Of a DNA stretch of 64,000 bases, positions 62,487-64,000 are shown one piece after another. The notes below the pieces were generated by a model that made no database searches, was not told the origin of the DNA, and saw only the letters and a program-made list of their open reading frames with translations. The position numbers were made by a program, and so were the translations under genes. Source of the DNA: Haemonchus contortus (Eukaryota; Nematoda; Chromadorea; Rhabditida; Trichostrongylidae); assembly GCA_000469685.2 (NCBI GenBank), contig LS997564.1:34924151-34988150 (forward strand). The letters are read 5' to 3'. Each line of letters opens with the position of its first letter. Position 1 is the stretch's first letter.

Positions 62487-64000
62487 AAGGAAAAACGGGT
62501 CGTAGAGCTACGCACTATTTGCCCATGTTCTTTTGCACAAAAAGCCTTTCGAAAAGCGCCCCCGTTCACTTCGCTATAGCCTTTGACTTCATTCAGATTT
62601 TTTCCTCCTATTTGTCGATGGTTTATCCTATCTGTTTTTTATCCTCCACTCATTATTCTATTCAAATTTTTTTCGTAGAATTCGGACGGAAGCCAGCGTG
62701 ATGGTCAAGACCTCAACACGAAAGGTCGGAATGACTTGTAGGCTATGCCTCATGTCCATTGAGGGAGGACGATACACTGAAGTGCCTGACTTATAACTAG
62801 AAACGAATGCCTGTGGAAAAAATTGGTCATCCAAGGAATTTCGCTCTAGTTTGCTCTAGAAATAGACATAATGCATACCCTGTTTTTCAAACCCTTGGGC
62901 ATAATAGTCCAAGCACAAGTAAGCTGTTTAGGGCGTGAAAATGGCTTCAGATTCGGTTTCGACAGGGTTCGTTGGTCGTCTGCCATACGAGGTGTCAGCC
63001 CGGTCGTGCGGCCGTTCGTTTGATGGAAAATCGAATGTAATGCTACGCATCCGTCTGAGACAATCAAATCCTGGCTTTGCCGCTCGTTCTCTGCAGCCCT
63101 CACATATTGAGTTACGGTCACGACTAGTAATTTTGCTCAATAACGACCTCATTATATTTGACGGGATTTTTTCGAAGGAAAGGGAAATATGATGTTAACG
63201 AGCTCATTGTTTTCTGCGCCATATTACCTGCAGCTGACATGCCGTGCAGCGTAGCGACTGGCAAAGGCCTGGCCGTTTCGATCCTCAGTGCAGACCATGA
63301 CGAATCTCTTTCATTCTTGGATCTTCAGAGTTTTTTCTCTCGAAGATTCCGACCTTTGCTTTGCTGCAGGGCGACGGTATTTGATTTTGTAATTCTCAAA
63401 TGTAGGCTGAGATGAGGCAAAATCAAGTATCCCGTTGGCTCACGCATGAAATCTCGATTAAAAGCCGACCTAAATTGAGACCCGCAGGTCAACGGCTATC
63501 TTACACTCTGAAATCGTCCCGGGCTTGAAAACTTCTGGGATTTGAGTACTCTCTATGCTCTCTATGCTCCCTTTTACTCTTGAGCCACCCTCACTCGAAT
63601 GAAATCCGTCTATTCTTCTCAAATGACGGATGAGGTTTTCGGCGTCGAGCGGGATGTTCCCGGGCGAATTGCATTCGTTGACGTCATTGCTTATTTCGTC
63701 TGGGTCCAAGTGAGAGTCGTCCTCGTTTTGTAATCACATTTCTAGTCGATAGCGCCCACGACCAATGTCCGTGTGGTCCCCAGGGACACAAAGGGTAGGT
63801 GATGAAGCTAAGCTCCCTTGCTTATTGATCACGTACATTAGTAACTTTATGTGTTCCATATGGTGCCCTTGCCCTTTTCATTCGTAAGATTCATAAAATT
63901 TTTCTAACTCGATTGGATTTTTTCATACCAATCTATTTTTGGGGTAGTACGCTTGTCCTGTTTTAATTTTGATGTATCGGCCACAGATAGCCGATTCTAT

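Larger units (their letters stand above)
60091..64000. other. Gene-poor tail, segment 6
   Basis: No recognised gene. A locally GC-richer stretch at 62935-63190 is open for 85 codons on + and 91 codons on -, but neither product is recognisable. Confidence 0.4.

Overview
The window is eukaryotic and looks like a nematode, probably clade V (rhabditid or strongylid). The protein-coding genes are cut by many short introns with GT donors and TTTCAG-like acceptors. Acceptor-like sites sit a few bases upstream of several start codons, as expected for spliced-leader trans-splicing. The closest remembered matches are C. elegans-type orthologues. The taxonomic placement is inference; no search was possible.

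Gene-bearing part (1-36745). (1) 1-10175, + strand: the 3' part of a large R3H-domain RNA-binding protein gene (R3HDM1/2, ARPP21, encore family) with a Gln/Pro-rich C-terminus; its introns are full of small mobile elements. (2) 16443-19028, +: complete four-exon mitochondrial ribosomal protein L18. (3) 29103-19808, -: complete Golgi alpha-mannosidase II (aman-2), resolved here into 32 exons and 1168 codons with phase kept at every junction. (4) 31791-33361, +: complete four-exon RLP24/RSL24D1 ribosome-biogenesis factor. (5) 34013-36745, +: complete four-exon CMC1-type twin CX9C mitochondrial protein. aman-2 and RLP24 are divergent, MRPL18 and aman-2 converge, and RLP24 and CMC1 are in tandem. 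The five are housekeeping genes (RNA binding, mitochondrial translation, N-glycan trimming, 60S assembly, cytochrome oxidase assembly) and do not form one pathway.

Gene-poor tail (36746-64000). I recognise no gene in these 27 kb. It holds decayed repeats, short tandem arrays and hairpins.

The main accessory content is mobile. Two copies of a 250-bp palindromic MITE have 9-bp target duplications, one of them inside an aman-2 intron. There is a 526-bp TA-flanked Tc1/mariner-type MITE, a 483-bp MITE with 8-bp direct repeats, and a pair of 250-300-bp MITEs sharing a hydrophobic ORF. A tRNA-derived SINE has four decayed antisense relatives in the tail. A 2.7-kb inverted repeat has 1.2-kb arms. 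Two nearly perfect hairpins (arms 91 and 79 bp) stand out as the least explained structures. I found no convincing new multi-gene system.
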